A DNA stretch of 12,591 bases. It comes from Thermogladius sp. GTDB taxonomy: Archaea > Thermoproteota > Thermoprotei_A > Sulfolobales > Desulfurococcaceae. The position numbers were made by a program, and so were the translations under genes. The stretch lies in contig WYEE01000019.1 of assembly GCA_009904025.1 (NCBI GenBank), forward strand, positions 1-12,591, given 5' to 3'. Below are positions 1 to 5,632 of the stretch, piece after piece (within the stretch, counting starts at the first letter, position 1; each line of letters begins with the position of its first letter). The notes beneath the pieces are model-generated. The model worked only from the letters and a program-made list of their open reading frames with translations, searched no databases and was not told the DNA's origin.

Positions 1-275
1 TTATTAGAGACCTCCTTGAGAAGGCCGAGGAGGAGGCACCGGGGTTCAAGATATCCCTACTGAGATCTCATGCGAGAAGGGTTCTAGCGGTAGAGGGTAA
101 GAGTGCTGAGAAGGCTAAGGCCTGCGCGAGCTGTGCTCTAATATCGGTGGGCTCCGAATGCTCTTTCTGCAGGATTACAAGACGGGCTCTAGGCTACCCT
201 CTGGGGTTGCAGTTGAGACGCTCTATAGTAAATTCAGTCGGCTTCAACATTAGGACGGTGAGTAAACAGGCTTAA
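1..275 (+). CDS. C-terminal fragment of a TtuA/NcsA-like tRNA 2-thiolation protein
   Basis: Only the last 90 codons are present, read in frame 3 and ending in TAA at 273-275; the 5' end lies outside the window. Residues 4-28 form a helix-like stretch (DLLEKAEEEAPGFKISLLRS). A C-x2-C (fragment residues 41 and 44) and a second C-x2-C (53 and 56) follow, then a basic tail. This order, a helix with 'PG(F/A)K..(L/F)L' followed by a zinc finger ending 'C.FCR', matches my memory of the C-terminus of the TtuA/Ncs6 PP-loop ATPase family. Those enzymes thiolate tRNA uridine using ATP and a sulfur carrier. The catalytic PP-loop is not in the window, so the call rests on the tail alone. Oddly, the finger lacks the usual 'CGxPT' after the first Cys pair. 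It could instead be another zinc-ribbon protein. The gene converges on the DUF131 pair and its stop overlaps theirs. Confidence 0.6.
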   Translation, partial: IRDLLEKAEEEAPGFKISLLRSHARRVLAVEGKSAEKAKACASCALISVGSECSFCRITRRALGYPLGLQLRRSIVNSVGFNIRTVSKQA

Positions 276-565
276 CCAGTTGCCCCGCTACCCATTAAGC
301 GTCTCCGCATGACCAGGATTAACATTACTGAGATAAGGATTACCGCCAGCGATAACGCTAGGGCTATCACAATTAAAACACTGCTCATCGGGCCCGACCC
401 ATAGCAGATTGGTATGAACAATATGACTACGCAGAAGCCCGTTGAAACGTTCATCATTGAGCCCGTGAACCCAAGAGCCGCAACCAGGATTCCAATCATT
501 GAAACAACGATCCCAGCGAAGAACAATATTATGCCCAGGCGAAGAAGTTTGTTCAAGTAGCCCAC
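272..565 (-). CDS. DUF131 (TIGR00304-like) small membrane protein, distal copy
   Basis: A 97-aa protein with GTG start at 563-565 and TAA stop at 272-274. It has two hydrophobic segments (about residues 9-33 and 59-86) separated by a short loop, and ends in a basic RRR (87-89). The loop carries 'IPICYGSG' (51-58), which lines up with 'LPIVFGSS' in the gene upstream. That pattern (hydrophobic-P-I-x-(F/Y)-G-S before the second helix) is what I recognise as the archaeal DUF131 family, whose function is unknown. The gene overlaps the 3' end of its upstream paralogue by 13 nt, so it is probably translationally coupled and made from the same transcript. The C-terminal tail after the second helix is longer than in the paralogue. 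Family assignment is fairly secure; no biochemical role can be inferred. Confidence 0.75.
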   Translation of the reverse strand: MGYLNKLLRLGIILFFAGIVVSMIGILVAALGFTGSMMNVSTGFCVVILFIPICYGSGPMSSVLIVIALALSLAVILISVMLILVMRRRLMGSGATG

Positions 566-801
566 CAGGCCATTACTATAGTTAGAGCCAGTACGATAAT
601 GATCATGATGACGCCAATAATTGCGGCTATGAGAGCGGCCCTCCTACTACTCCCGAATACGATGGGGAGGGGACCCACAATTAAGACACCCCCTCCCTCC
701 ACTTTGTTCTCCTCGCGTTCACCCGGGATGAGGCTCAGCACTATAAGGAGGAGACCTATGAGGCTTATTATGAAACCAACCAATACTATAAAGGTTAGCA
801 C
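553..801 (-). CDS. DUF131 (TIGR00304-like) small membrane protein, proximal copy
   Basis: An 82-aa membrane protein starting at GTG (799-801). An in-frame TAG six bases further upstream (805-807) rules out a longer product. Helix 1 spans about residues 2-25 and helix 2 about 57-80. Between them is a hydrophilic stretch (PGEREENKVEGG) followed by 'GVLIVGPLPIVFGSS' (38-52), the clearest DUF131 signature in the window. This family of two-helix archaeal proteins has no known function. A TTTAAA element at 837-842 lies about 36 bp upstream of the start on the minus strand and would give a short leader. The gene is first of a two-gene operon with a tandem paralogue. The family call is based on remembered motif resemblance. 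Confidence 0.8.
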   Translation of the reverse strand: MLTFIVLVGFIISLIGLLLIVLSLIPGEREENKVEGGGVLIVGPLPIVFGSSRRAALIAAIIGVIMIIIVLALTIVMAWWAT

Positions 802-836
802 CGTCTACCCCACTAGAAGATAATATCCTACCCCTC

Positions 837-842
837 TTTAAA
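837..842 (-). promoter_or_regulatory. Putative TATA box for the DUF131 operon
   Basis: TTTAAA reads the same on both strands. On the minus strand it would place transcription start near 813, about 12 nt before the GTG at 801. That fits the short leaders typical of these archaea. No other comparable A/T element lies between the two divergent genes in the right position. Confidence 0.5.
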
Positions 843-884
843 CTGCTTCACAACTAGTCCACTTTTTCCAATTATGAGGCCACT

Positions 885-892
885 CTTTAATA
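885..892 (+). promoter_or_regulatory. Possible TATA box for the transporter gene
   Basis: TTTAATAT, followed by further A/T (TAAAAC), lies 51 bp upstream of an in-frame GTG at 943. Transcription would start near 915 and give a leader of about 28 nt. If used, the ATG at 874 lies upstream of the transcript and the GTG becomes the start. There is no clear Shine-Dalgarno sequence before 943, so this is tentative. Confidence 0.35.
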
Positions 893-1672
893 TTAAAACA
901 CCCTCTCTTTTAACTACAATCCCAGACTATGATTTCCATGGGGTGTCGCCGCTGGATTTCAAATTGATTGTGGGAGGGGTAATAGTAGGCTTCCTTCTCG
1001 CCTCGCTAGTAGTTAGGAGTAGGAGGCCTAAGACGCCGGTTTGGAGTATAATGAATTTCACAGCTTTCATAACAGTGGTGTCGGGGCTCGTCGGCTTAGA
1101 GGAGCTTAGCAGCGTAATTAACCTCGATGTAATCTTATTTTTGATCGGCATGTTCAGTATTTCAAGCCTAGCCGAGAGATCAGGGCTGTTAGCATATATC
1201 GCGGGCAAGTTCATATCATTGTTCAAGACGAGGAGATCGCTTATACTGGCTTCTTCTCTTCTCTTCGGATTACTGGCAGCTATTTCGATGAACGATACAG
1301 TGGCGTTGATGGGCCCTCCACTAGCCTACATCGTGTCTAAAGCTCTTGGGGTCGACCCCAGAATGATGTTCCTGTTGCTTGCGTTCTCAATTACAATAGG
1401 CTCTGTCATGACTCCTATTGGGAACCCGCAGAACATGCTCATTACTGATAACTCGGGTCTACAAGCTCCGTTTGTGAGATTCGCGCTAACTCTATCGTTG
1501 CCGACACTGCTAAACTTGGTTGTAACACCTCTAGTGCTCATGCGTGTTTACGGCGTAGTCGATGGCAGGAGGAGTAAGATAGTCATAGTGTCCGAGGAGA
1601 AAATTAGAAGTAGAAGAGACGCGGCCCTGGCGATGATCGGACTAGTATCGTCGGTTACAGCACTCGTTTTAA

Positions 1673-1770
1673 ACGATATTACAGTTACTGGGATTGCCCC
1701 ACATAGAGGAAAGGGGCTTCATACCATTTATAATAGCTTCAGCGATCTACATGTTCTCGGAGGAGCCTAG
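1673..1770 (+). other. Window in which the transporter reading frame shifts by +1
   Basis: Frame 1 is open to the TAG at 1768-1770 and frame 2 is open from 1673, so a continuous protein needs one base skipped inside this overlap. The most natural join is near 1690-1700, where GGG (1690-1692) and CCCC (1697-1700) occur. Skipping the A at 1693 gives ...VTG-LPHIEERGF..., while dropping one C from CCCC gives ...VTGIAHIEERGF.... Both lead smoothly into the hydrophobic helix of the C-terminal half. No downstream stem-loop or SD-like stimulator of recoding is obvious. Confidence 0.7.
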
Positions 1771-2308
1771 GCGCATTCTAGCAGGCGTGGACTGGGGTAC
1801 TATTGTCTTCTTCATCTCAATGTTTATAACAATGGAGGGTGTTTGGAAAAGCGGTGTGCTAAACCCTCTCCTAAACATGTTTCCCCTGAATAGTTCTTCG
1901 CGGATCTTAAACATTGTTTCTCTCTCCGTGCTCTCTATCATTGGAAGCCAGATCGTCAGCAATGTCCCCTTTACCAAGCTCATGCTAAATAAACTGCACG
2001 AGCTAGGCTACACCGGTAGCCAGGAGACCGCCTGGCTCACACTAGCGATGGCAACCACCATAGCAGGAAATCTTACATTACTTGGAGCCGCCTCGAATAT
2101 AATTATCATCGAGTACCTTGAGTCGAGGATGGGGTATACCATATCCTTCATCGACTTCGCTAAAATAGGTGTTTTAATAACTTTGATAAACCTCGCTATC
2201 TACCTCGTATTCCTTATTGTGATCTAAACAAACTGCCTTGCCGCCATGATATAAAACCCCACTTCACCTCTCGAGGGGGATACCGGGTTTCGGGAGGCAT
2301 AAGATATG

Positions 2309-2316
2309 AATTTAAG
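2309..2316 (+). promoter_or_regulatory. Putative TATA box for the small gene at 2381
   Basis: AATTTAAG is placed so that transcription would begin near 2338-2342, leaving a leader of about 40 nt that includes the strong GGTGAT ribosome-binding site at 2371-2376. A second TATA-like run (ATATAAAA, 2249-2256) lies further upstream and has no gene at the expected distance. Confidence 0.5.
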
Positions 2317-2370
2317 TCGCCCGACATCATTCTAAGAGAGTAGAGTGTGTAGACCCCTTTGCACGGTCAG

Positions 2371-2376
2371 GGTGAT
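2371..2376 (+). promoter_or_regulatory. Shine-Dalgarno site that decides a TTG start
   Basis: GGTGAT is complementary to the archaeal 16S rRNA 3' end (the GGAGGTGAT consensus) and lies 4 nt before TTG at 2381. It favours that TTG over the upstream in-frame GTGs at 2345 and 2372, the latter lying within the site itself. Confidence 0.65.
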
Positions 2377-2380
2377 TTAT

Positions 2381-2743
2381 TTGAGCGATGAGTTACCCGA
2401 TGAATTGAAATTGAAGATGCTGAGGAAATTGATGCAGAGCCAGGCTTCCAAGAGAGATGAGAAGCAGGCGTTGCTTGAGGATCCCGAGAAAACAGTTTAC
2501 AGTAAGCTATCAGACGATAGGGCTTTAGAGCTCGTTGAAAAGGCGAAACAACTTTATCCAAGCGAATATCAAATAGTCGTAAAGGTGTTGTACGAGCTGG
2601 TCAAGAGAGGAGTTGTTGAGAAACTTGATGGTCTAACTGTTCTAGCGGTATTGGAAAGGCTCGGTTTAGATGTCAAACCCGATCTCAGGATCAGGTTTGT
2701 GAAACGGGGGAAAGAAGTTGGGTTAGACGAATATGTGGAGTGA
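2381..2743 (+). CDS. Small conserved archaeal protein, possibly PDCD5-like DNA-binding
   Basis: A 120-aa soluble, highly charged protein from TTG at 2381 (GGTGAT 4 nt upstream) to TGA at 2741-2743. The N-terminus is a basic, helix-prone stretch (LKLKMLRKLMQSQASKRDEK). 'DPEKTVYSKLSDDRALEL', 'AKQLYP', 'LYELVKRGVVEKLDGL' and a C-terminal 'RIRFVKRGKEVGL' follow. The order of elements (charged N-terminal helix, compact helical core, basic 'D(L)RIR..KRGK' end) resembles the archaeal PDCD5/TFAR19 DNA-binding family. 'SDDRALEL..KAKQLYP' recalls its 'ARERL..IKLVRPE'. I cannot confirm this without a profile search; it may be a separate crenarchaeal family of unknown function. There is no Cys, membrane segment or catalytic motif. 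The gene is single, with its own putative promoter, and ends 44 nt from the convergent carbamoyltransferase. Confidence 0.7.
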   Translation: MSDELPDELKLKMLRKLMQSQASKRDEKQALLEDPEKTVYSKLSDDRALELVEKAKQLYPSEYQIVVKVLYELVKRGVVEKLDGLTVLAVLERLGLDVKPDLRIRFVKRGKEVGLDEYVE

Positions 2744-2747
2744 GGAT

Positions 2748-2789
2748 GTGAAAAAGAGGGGATGAAAAATATCTTGTGAAAAATGTTTT
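2748..2789. repeat. Three-copy 14-nt periodic A-tract array between convergent genes
   Basis: The units start at 2748, 2762 and 2776. Each begins (G/A)TGAAAAA and is followed by a variable 6-nt spacer, so A5 tracts fall at 2751-2755, 2765-2769 and 2779-2783 with an exact 14-nt period. The last unit runs into the 3' end of the minus-strand carbamoyltransferase. Confidence 0.6.
2751..2783 (-). terminator. T-run terminator of the carbamoyltransferase gene
   Basis: On the minus strand the region just after the TAA (2788-2790) contains three TTTTT runs in 33 nt without a required stem-loop. This is the usual form of intrinsic termination by archaeal RNA polymerase. The first run starts 5 nt past the stop codon. 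Confidence 0.6.
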
Positions 2790-3852
2790 ACTTAACACCA
2801 TACATTGTTAGCGCTAGCACAGCCATCTTAGTCCACAAACCGTTTTCGGCCTGCGGGTATATTATCGACCTCTTAGGGTCGTCTATTACCTCGTCGTCTG
2901 CCTCGAATCCTCTGAATATTGGGAGCACGTGCATTAAAACGCCGTTTTTATCCATCAAGTCCATTAACTCTCTTGTAACCTTCCAGTTCTTGTACTTCTC
3001 GTAGATCTTGAGTTCCTCATCCTTGAACTTGCTATACCCTACCTGAACAAGCGTGGGCGTAGCCCAGTTCCTCGGGAAGACAGCGTGGGCTCCTCTTAAA
3101 GCTTCCTGTAGGTTATCGGTTATCTCGAGTGAGCCGCCGTGGTCTCTGGCGAGCTCCCTGGCTTTCTCAACCAGCTTGGGGTCTAAGTCGAATCCTTGGG
3201 GTCTCGCAATAACGACGTCTACCCCGAACCTTGGGAACAATATCATATCTTCCTGGGGGCTACACCATCCTCTTATCTCAGGGCTGTACGCCCACATTAT
3301 CACGTATTTCTTGCCCTGCGGGTTCCCGAATTTCTCTATGAAACTGTATATATCCGCCAAGCCCTGCGTCGGGTGGAACATGTCGTCCGCCATGTTGATC
3401 ACCGGGATTTTAGCCGCTTTAGCCATCTCCCTTATGTAAGAGTTGCCGACACCGTAGAGGTAGTCGATGGCCTTGTCGAGGATCCTTATACCTAAGCCGT
3501 GGCCATACAAGTCATACATTGCAGCGACGTCTTTTACCGCCTCACCAGCCTTCTCCTGCTTCCCGAAAGCCATTCTCGTAGTAGTAGCGTCGATATAGGC
3601 CGCGTGCCCTCCGAGGAAGTACATTCCGGACTCGAAGGCTGCTCTAGTCCTAGTGGAGGGGGCGAAGAACAGCATGTAGAAGACTTTCCTATCTAGGATT
3701 TTCGGGATAGCCTCCACGCCATAGTAGCCCGCTATATGCTTAAACTCCTCAGCCAGCTTCAACGCTATATTTATCTCCTCGTCGCTCCACTCCAATGTTG
3801 ATATCAGGTCTTTACCGCTTAGCTCCCTGACTAGATACCTTAACGAGGGCAT
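2788..3852 (-). CDS. YgeW-like (knotted) carbamoyltransferase
   Basis: A 354-aa cytosolic enzyme of the aspartate/ornithine carbamoyltransferase superfamily, started by ATG (3850-3852) behind a GGTGG site. The carbamoyl-phosphate motif is intact: 'FAPSTRTRAAFE' (63-74, STRTR 66-70). 'FHPTQGLAD' (159-167) is the second conserved site. Several segments match YgeW better than ornithine transcarbamylase: 'GIRILD..YLYGVGNSYIREM', 'GKKYVIMWAYSPEIRGWCSPQ' (180-200, a proline-containing loop where knotted members have their knot), and 'RFGVDVVIARPQGFDLDP..VEKA'. The motif that is HCLP in ornithine enzymes is HVLP here (308-311), so the usual Cys is missing. Carbamoyl transfer is expected from the family; the amino acceptor is unknown. 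No arginine-biosynthesis, carbamate-kinase or deiminase gene is nearby. It is transcribed divergently from the importer operon and has its own TATA box. Automatic annotation would probably call it ornithine carbamoyltransferase. Confidence 0.85.
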   Translation of the reverse strand: MPSLRYLVRELSGKDLISTLEWSDEEINIALKLAEEFKHIAGYYGVEAIPKILDRKVFYMLFFAPSTRTRAAFESGMYFLGGHAAYIDATTTRMAFGKQEKAGEAVKDVAAMYDLYGHGLGIRILDKAIDYLYGVGNSYIREMAKAAKIPVINMADDMFHPTQGLADIYSFIEKFGNPQGKKYVIMWAYSPEIRGWCSPQEDMILFPRFGVDVVIARPQGFDLDPKLVEKARELARDHGGSLEITDNLQEALRGAHAVFPRNWATPTLVQVGYSKFKDEELKIYEKYKNWKVTRELMDLMDKNGVLMHVLPIFRGFEADDEVIDDPKRSIIYPQAENGLWTKMAVLALTMYGVK

Positions 3853-3892
3853 CCCACCACCCTCTTACTAAAGCCTAACATGGGGGTGAAGG

Positions 3893-3899
3893 TTAAATA
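3893..3899 (-). promoter_or_regulatory. TATA box of the carbamoyltransferase gene
   Basis: On the minus strand this reads TATTTAA within GTATTTAAC, about 41 bp upstream of the ATG. Transcription would start near 3869, giving a leader of about 17 nt that holds a GGTGG ribosome-binding site. Confidence 0.6.
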
Positions 3900-3950
3900 C
3901 TTCAACATCAACCAATAACCCAGGAAAATTTTGATTGGCGAAACTGGTAG

Positions 3951-3968
3951 AAGACAAGGCCTAGTCTT
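3951..3968. promoter_or_regulatory. Palindromic operator candidate upstream of the importer promoter
   Basis: AAGACAAGGCCTAGTCTT is an 18-bp inverted repeat with 8 of 9 base pairs symmetrical around GG/CC (16 of 18 bases identical to its reverse complement). It ends 3 bp before the TATA box at 3972, overlapping the BRE position. A dimeric regulator bound here could either block or recruit TFB/TBP. The site is far (about 52 bp) from the divergent TATA box, so the importer operon is the likelier target. Confidence 0.5.
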
Positions 3969-3971
3969 ATC

Positions 3972-3979
3972 GTTTAAAA
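3972..3979 (+). promoter_or_regulatory. TATA box of the ABC importer operon
   Basis: GTTTAAAA predicts transcription start near 4001. A TTG at 3983 therefore cannot be the main start of the first gene; GTG 4007 or ATG 4016 fits. Confidence 0.6.
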
Positions 3980-4015
3980 GCCTTGGTTGAGGTTAAGGGT
4001 TTTCTAGTGAGGTTC

Positions 4016-5629
4016 ATGAGGAGGCTTCTCCTAGTATCCCTAATAGTTATGATGGTTGTTGCCAGCGGGACAGCCTACTACATCTCCACTAGGCAGGCTT
4101 CGAGTCAGCCGAAAGTACTCGTCTACGCTTACAACGATAAGATTACCGGAATAGACCCTAGTCTAGAAGATGACACGGGGCTGGTCGTGCTAGGGAGCGT
4201 CTACGAGCCACTCCTCTACTATGATCCTTTGAGAAATCAAACAATACCTGCTCTAGCTGTAAGCTGGGAGTCTAAGGAAAACAACACGGTCTGGATTTTC
4301 CACTTGAGAAAAGGTGTCGTGTTCCACGATAACTCGCCTTTCAACTCCACCGCGGTTGTAATAAGCATTCAGAGAGCTAAGGAAGTCTACGAAAAATACG
4401 GTGTGGGCTTAGGTTACATTTGGGAAGGTGTTAAGGAAGTTAGAGCGCTGGATGATTACACTGTTGAATTCAGGTTGAAGTATCCCCAGAGACTGGATTT
4501 GATAGCAGCCTCCAGCTATGCCGCTTTCATATTTAATCCAAATGCTCTCGCGAAAGCCGGTGTATCGGATTACACGGATCTAAAGCTGAGGGATTGGTTT
4601 AATAAGGGTGCCGACGAGGGCACCGGCCCCTACATGATTGAATCATACGACCCCTATAACCAGATCGTCTTAGTTAAGTTTGATAAATGGTGGGGATGGA
4701 GCATTGTGAGGAATGATAAAGCCCCCGACAAAGTTGTGATCAAGATTAAGACTGATCCGCAGGATCAGTACAATGGACTAATAAGCGGAGAATTGGATAT
4801 AGTCACAAGCGTTCCAAGAGTAAGCATCCAGGACCTAGTTAACAAAGGCTTCAAAGAGTTAAGAATGAACTCGTTCCACAGTTACTTCCTTGTCTTCAAC
4901 ACGAGGAGATACCCAACAAACATCACGGAATTCAGACTGGCAGTATTATACTCTATACCATGGGATAGAGTAGTGGATCAAGCTATGAAGGGGTACGCGT
5001 TGTTAGGCAGCGGCTATATTCCCCACGGTTTCCCCGGCTTCGTGGAGGGCCTCTCATTCAAGCAGAACCTGACCCTTGCTAGAATCTATCTGGAGAAGAG
5101 CGGTGTCAAGCCCGGTGTCACGATCGAGTTCATGTATCAATCCGATTACGTCGAGGAGGAGGATTTCGCCAGCATACTCAAGACCTCTCTAGCTCAAATC
5201 GGTGTGAACGTCAAGATCATACCTTCTACATGGGAGTCCATTAAAGAAGCCGGCAAGAGTGTCTGGGAGAACCCGGATAACACTCCTCACTTACTTGTAA
5301 ACGACTGGTGGCCAACAATAATATCACCGTATGATTATCTCTACAACTTATTCCACGGCGAGAGCAAGGAGTGGAATTGGAGTGGGTACGACAACCAGAC
5401 TTTCAACCATATGATAGATGAGGCTTTCGCTTTAGAGGGGTCTGATTACGGTAAAGCAATGGAGTTGTATAGGGAGGCTCAAGAGACGTTGTTTACTAAT
5501 GGCGTGGCAGTGAATTTATGGGATGAGGTGAAAGTCTTCATCTACAATCCGAGGGTAACACTACCGAGCGTGGCTGTGAACCCATTGTACATGTACGTGA
5601 TATTCTGCCAGTACGTACAGGTGGCATAG
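4016..5629 (+). CDS. ABC importer solute-binding protein, family 5 (Opp/Dpp type)
   Basis: This 537-aa extracytoplasmic protein should capture peptides or other oligomeric solutes and deliver them to the permeases encoded just downstream. A basic MRR start is followed by a hydrophobic segment (about residues 4-22), then the SBP_bac_5 fold: 'GSVYEPLLYYDP', 'PALAVSWE', 'WIFHLRKGVVFHDNSPFNSTAV', 'DDYTVEFRL', 'GTGPYMIESYDP' and 'VVIKIKTDPQDQYNGLISGELDIV'. There is no lipobox Cys after the hydrophobic segment, so the protein is probably held by an uncleaved N-terminal helix or cut and released. Seven N-x-S/T sequons suit a glycosylated surface protein. The ATG at 4016 is preferred because a TTG at 3983 almost touches the TATA box; GTG 4007 is also possible. 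In hyperthermophilic archaea family-5 binding proteins often bind sugars, so peptide specificity is not certain. First gene of a five-gene operon. Confidence 0.88.
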   Translation: MRRLLLVSLIVMMVVASGTAYYISTRQASSQPKVLVYAYNDKITGIDPSLEDDTGLVVLGSVYEPLLYYDPLRNQTIPALAVSWESKENNTVWIFHLRKGVVFHDNSPFNSTAVVISIQRAKEVYEKYGVGLGYIWEGVKEVRALDDYTVEFRLKYPQRLDLIAASSYAAFIFNPNALAKAGVSDYTDLKLRDWFNKGADEGTGPYMIESYDPYNQIVLVKFDKWWGWSIVRNDKAPDKVVIKIKTDPQDQYNGLISGELDIVTSVPRVSIQDLVNKGFKELRMNSFHSYFLVFNTRRYPTNITEFRLAVLYSIPWDRVVDQAMKGYALLGSGYIPHGFPGFVEGLSFKQNLTLARIYLEKSGVKPGVTIEFMYQSDYVEEEDFASILKTSLAQIGVNVKIIPSTWESIKEAGKSVWENPDNTPHLLVNDWWPTIISPYDYLYNLFHGESKEWNWSGYDNQTFNHMIDEAFALEGSDYGKAMELYREAQETLFTNGVAVNLWDEVKVFIYNPRVTLPSVAVNPLYMYVIFCQYVQVA

Positions 5630-5632
5630 TGT

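Larger units (their letters stand above)
874..2227 (+). pseudogene. ArsB/NhaD-type ion transporter (CitMHS superfamily), interrupted by a +1 frameshift
   Basis: Two overlapping reading frames together encode one transporter of about 450 aa, the usual length for the family. The N-terminal part (874 to about 1690) carries 'SMNDTVALMGPP' (residues 138-149) and 'TPIGNPQNML' (180-189). The C-terminal part, read one base forward, carries 'VDWGTIVFFISMF', 'SNVPFTKLM' and 'AGNLTLLGAASN'. These are the paired half-repeats of ArsB/NhaD-like permeases, which move anions or sodium/protons across the membrane with about 10-12 helices; the substrate cannot be told from sequence. The first frame terminates at TAG 1768-1770. 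The second is open from 1673, after a TAA at 1670-1672. Both halves look fully conserved with no further damage, so the break is recent, a sequence error, or recoded. The ATG at 874 may be too early: an in-frame GTG at 943 lies just before the first helix and downstream of a TATA-like element (885-892). Confidence 0.8.

Noticed and set aside
599..823. A + strand open frame opposite the DUF131 gene
   Set aside because: It is antisense to a gene with clear family motifs, has no ribosome-binding site, and its product is low-complexity and Pro/Arg-rich.
2249..2256. ATATAAAA as a promoter for a small RNA in the 2228-2380 gap
   Set aside because: No C/D-box, tRNA-like fold or open frame is visible downstream. 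The AATTTAAG at 2309 explains the following gene better.
2272..2296. G-rich stretch (GAGGGGG...CCGGG...CGGGAGG) as a riboswitch or stem
   Set aside because: I could not draw a convincing stem longer than 4-5 bp, and it probably lies upstream of the transcription start.
3053..3495. + strand open frames of 99-128 codons opposite the carbamoyltransferase
   Set aside because: They are shadows of the conserved enzyme, with no ribosome-binding sites and no recognisable domains.
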